A DNA stretch of 14,712 nucleotides from assembly GCA_937860165.1 (NCBI GenBank), contig CALMBE010000672.1:1-14712 (forward strand). Direction: 5' to 3'. This DNA is from an uncultured Planctomycetaceae bacterium. GTDB lineage: Bacteria > Planctomycetota > Planctomycetia > Pirellulales > Lacipirellulaceae. Below, one piece after another: positions 14,606 to 14,712 of the stretch (its first letter is position 1; each line of letters starts with the position of its first letter). The notes under the pieces were generated by a model, which saw only the letters and a list, made by a program, of their open reading frames with translations, ran no database searches and was not told where the DNA came from. The position numbers and the translations under genes are program-made.

Positions 14606-14712
14606 TTGTCACAGCGCTATTTTGGGGTGCCATGCTCACGCTGGTACTCCGGCGTGGGCATGTGGATCGCCAAACAAGCATGGCCACAGCGGAGTACCGC
14701 CGTGGCCATGGC
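14606..14712 (+). repeat. BIME-like composite repeat, copy 2 (cut by window end)
   Basis: This is the same arrangement as at 1141-1251: palindrome A (14631-14644/14649-14662, loop TACT), then palindrome B (14679-14692/14697-14710, loop AGTA). Palindrome A is identical in the two copies. The stems of B differ by single bases that change or lose one pair each. It begins four bases after the stop of the MotE-like gene, again directly downstream of a gene. The right boundary is outside the window. It may end or stabilise the flagellar transcript. Confidence 0.85.

Overview
The window most likely comes from a planctomycete of the Pirellulales type. That placement is inference. It rests on moderate-to-high GC, weak or absent Shine-Dalgarno sites before several genes, divergent but complete flagellar basal-body proteins, and interspersed CATG-palindrome and heptanucleotide repeats of a kind I associate with these genomes. 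Almost every gene is on the + strand, and I see no rRNA, tRNA, CRISPR array or transposase.

Region by region: (1) 1-1136 holds a stand-alone alpha/beta-hydrolase-like gene whose nucleophile elbow has Glu in place of Ser. A plausible sigma70 promoter, embedded in a dyad, lies upstream, and REP-like palindromes in opposite orientations lie on either side. (2) 1137-1472 is an intergenic region with a two-palindrome BIME-like element followed by nested inverted repeats. (3) 1473-6924 is a probable operon: a membrane-anchored TPR protein of unknown role, a FlgN-like chaperone, a cytoplasmic sensor histidine kinase and an NtrC/FlrC-type sigma54 activator. The last three genes are tightly spaced or overlap. 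(4) 6925-7119 carries a near-consensus sigma54 promoter. Two tandem dyads in the 3' end of the activator gene are good candidates for its enhancer sites. (5) 7120-14601 is the basal-body and export operon flgB-flgC-fliE-fliF-fliG-fliH-fliI-fliJ followed by a motE/ylxF-like gene. (6) 14602-14712 is a second copy of the BIME-like element, cut by the window end.

The genes form a coherent module. The kinase/activator pair probably switches on the adjacent sigma54 promoter, giving the proximal rod (FlgB, FlgC), the MS-ring and its rod adaptor (FliF, FliE), the switch protein (FliG), the export ATPase complex (FliH, FliI, FliJ) and a MotE-like membrane protein. The FlgN-like protein would chaperone hook-filament junction proteins. 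The most distinctive DNA-level features are the tandem CGGCA-N5-TGCCG dyads, a textbook G-quadruplex motif starting on the last base of the fliE stop codon, a ten-unit ACTGACM heptamer array between fliE and fliF, and the matching BIME-like elements placed directly behind two stop codons. No wholly new multi-gene system is evident.
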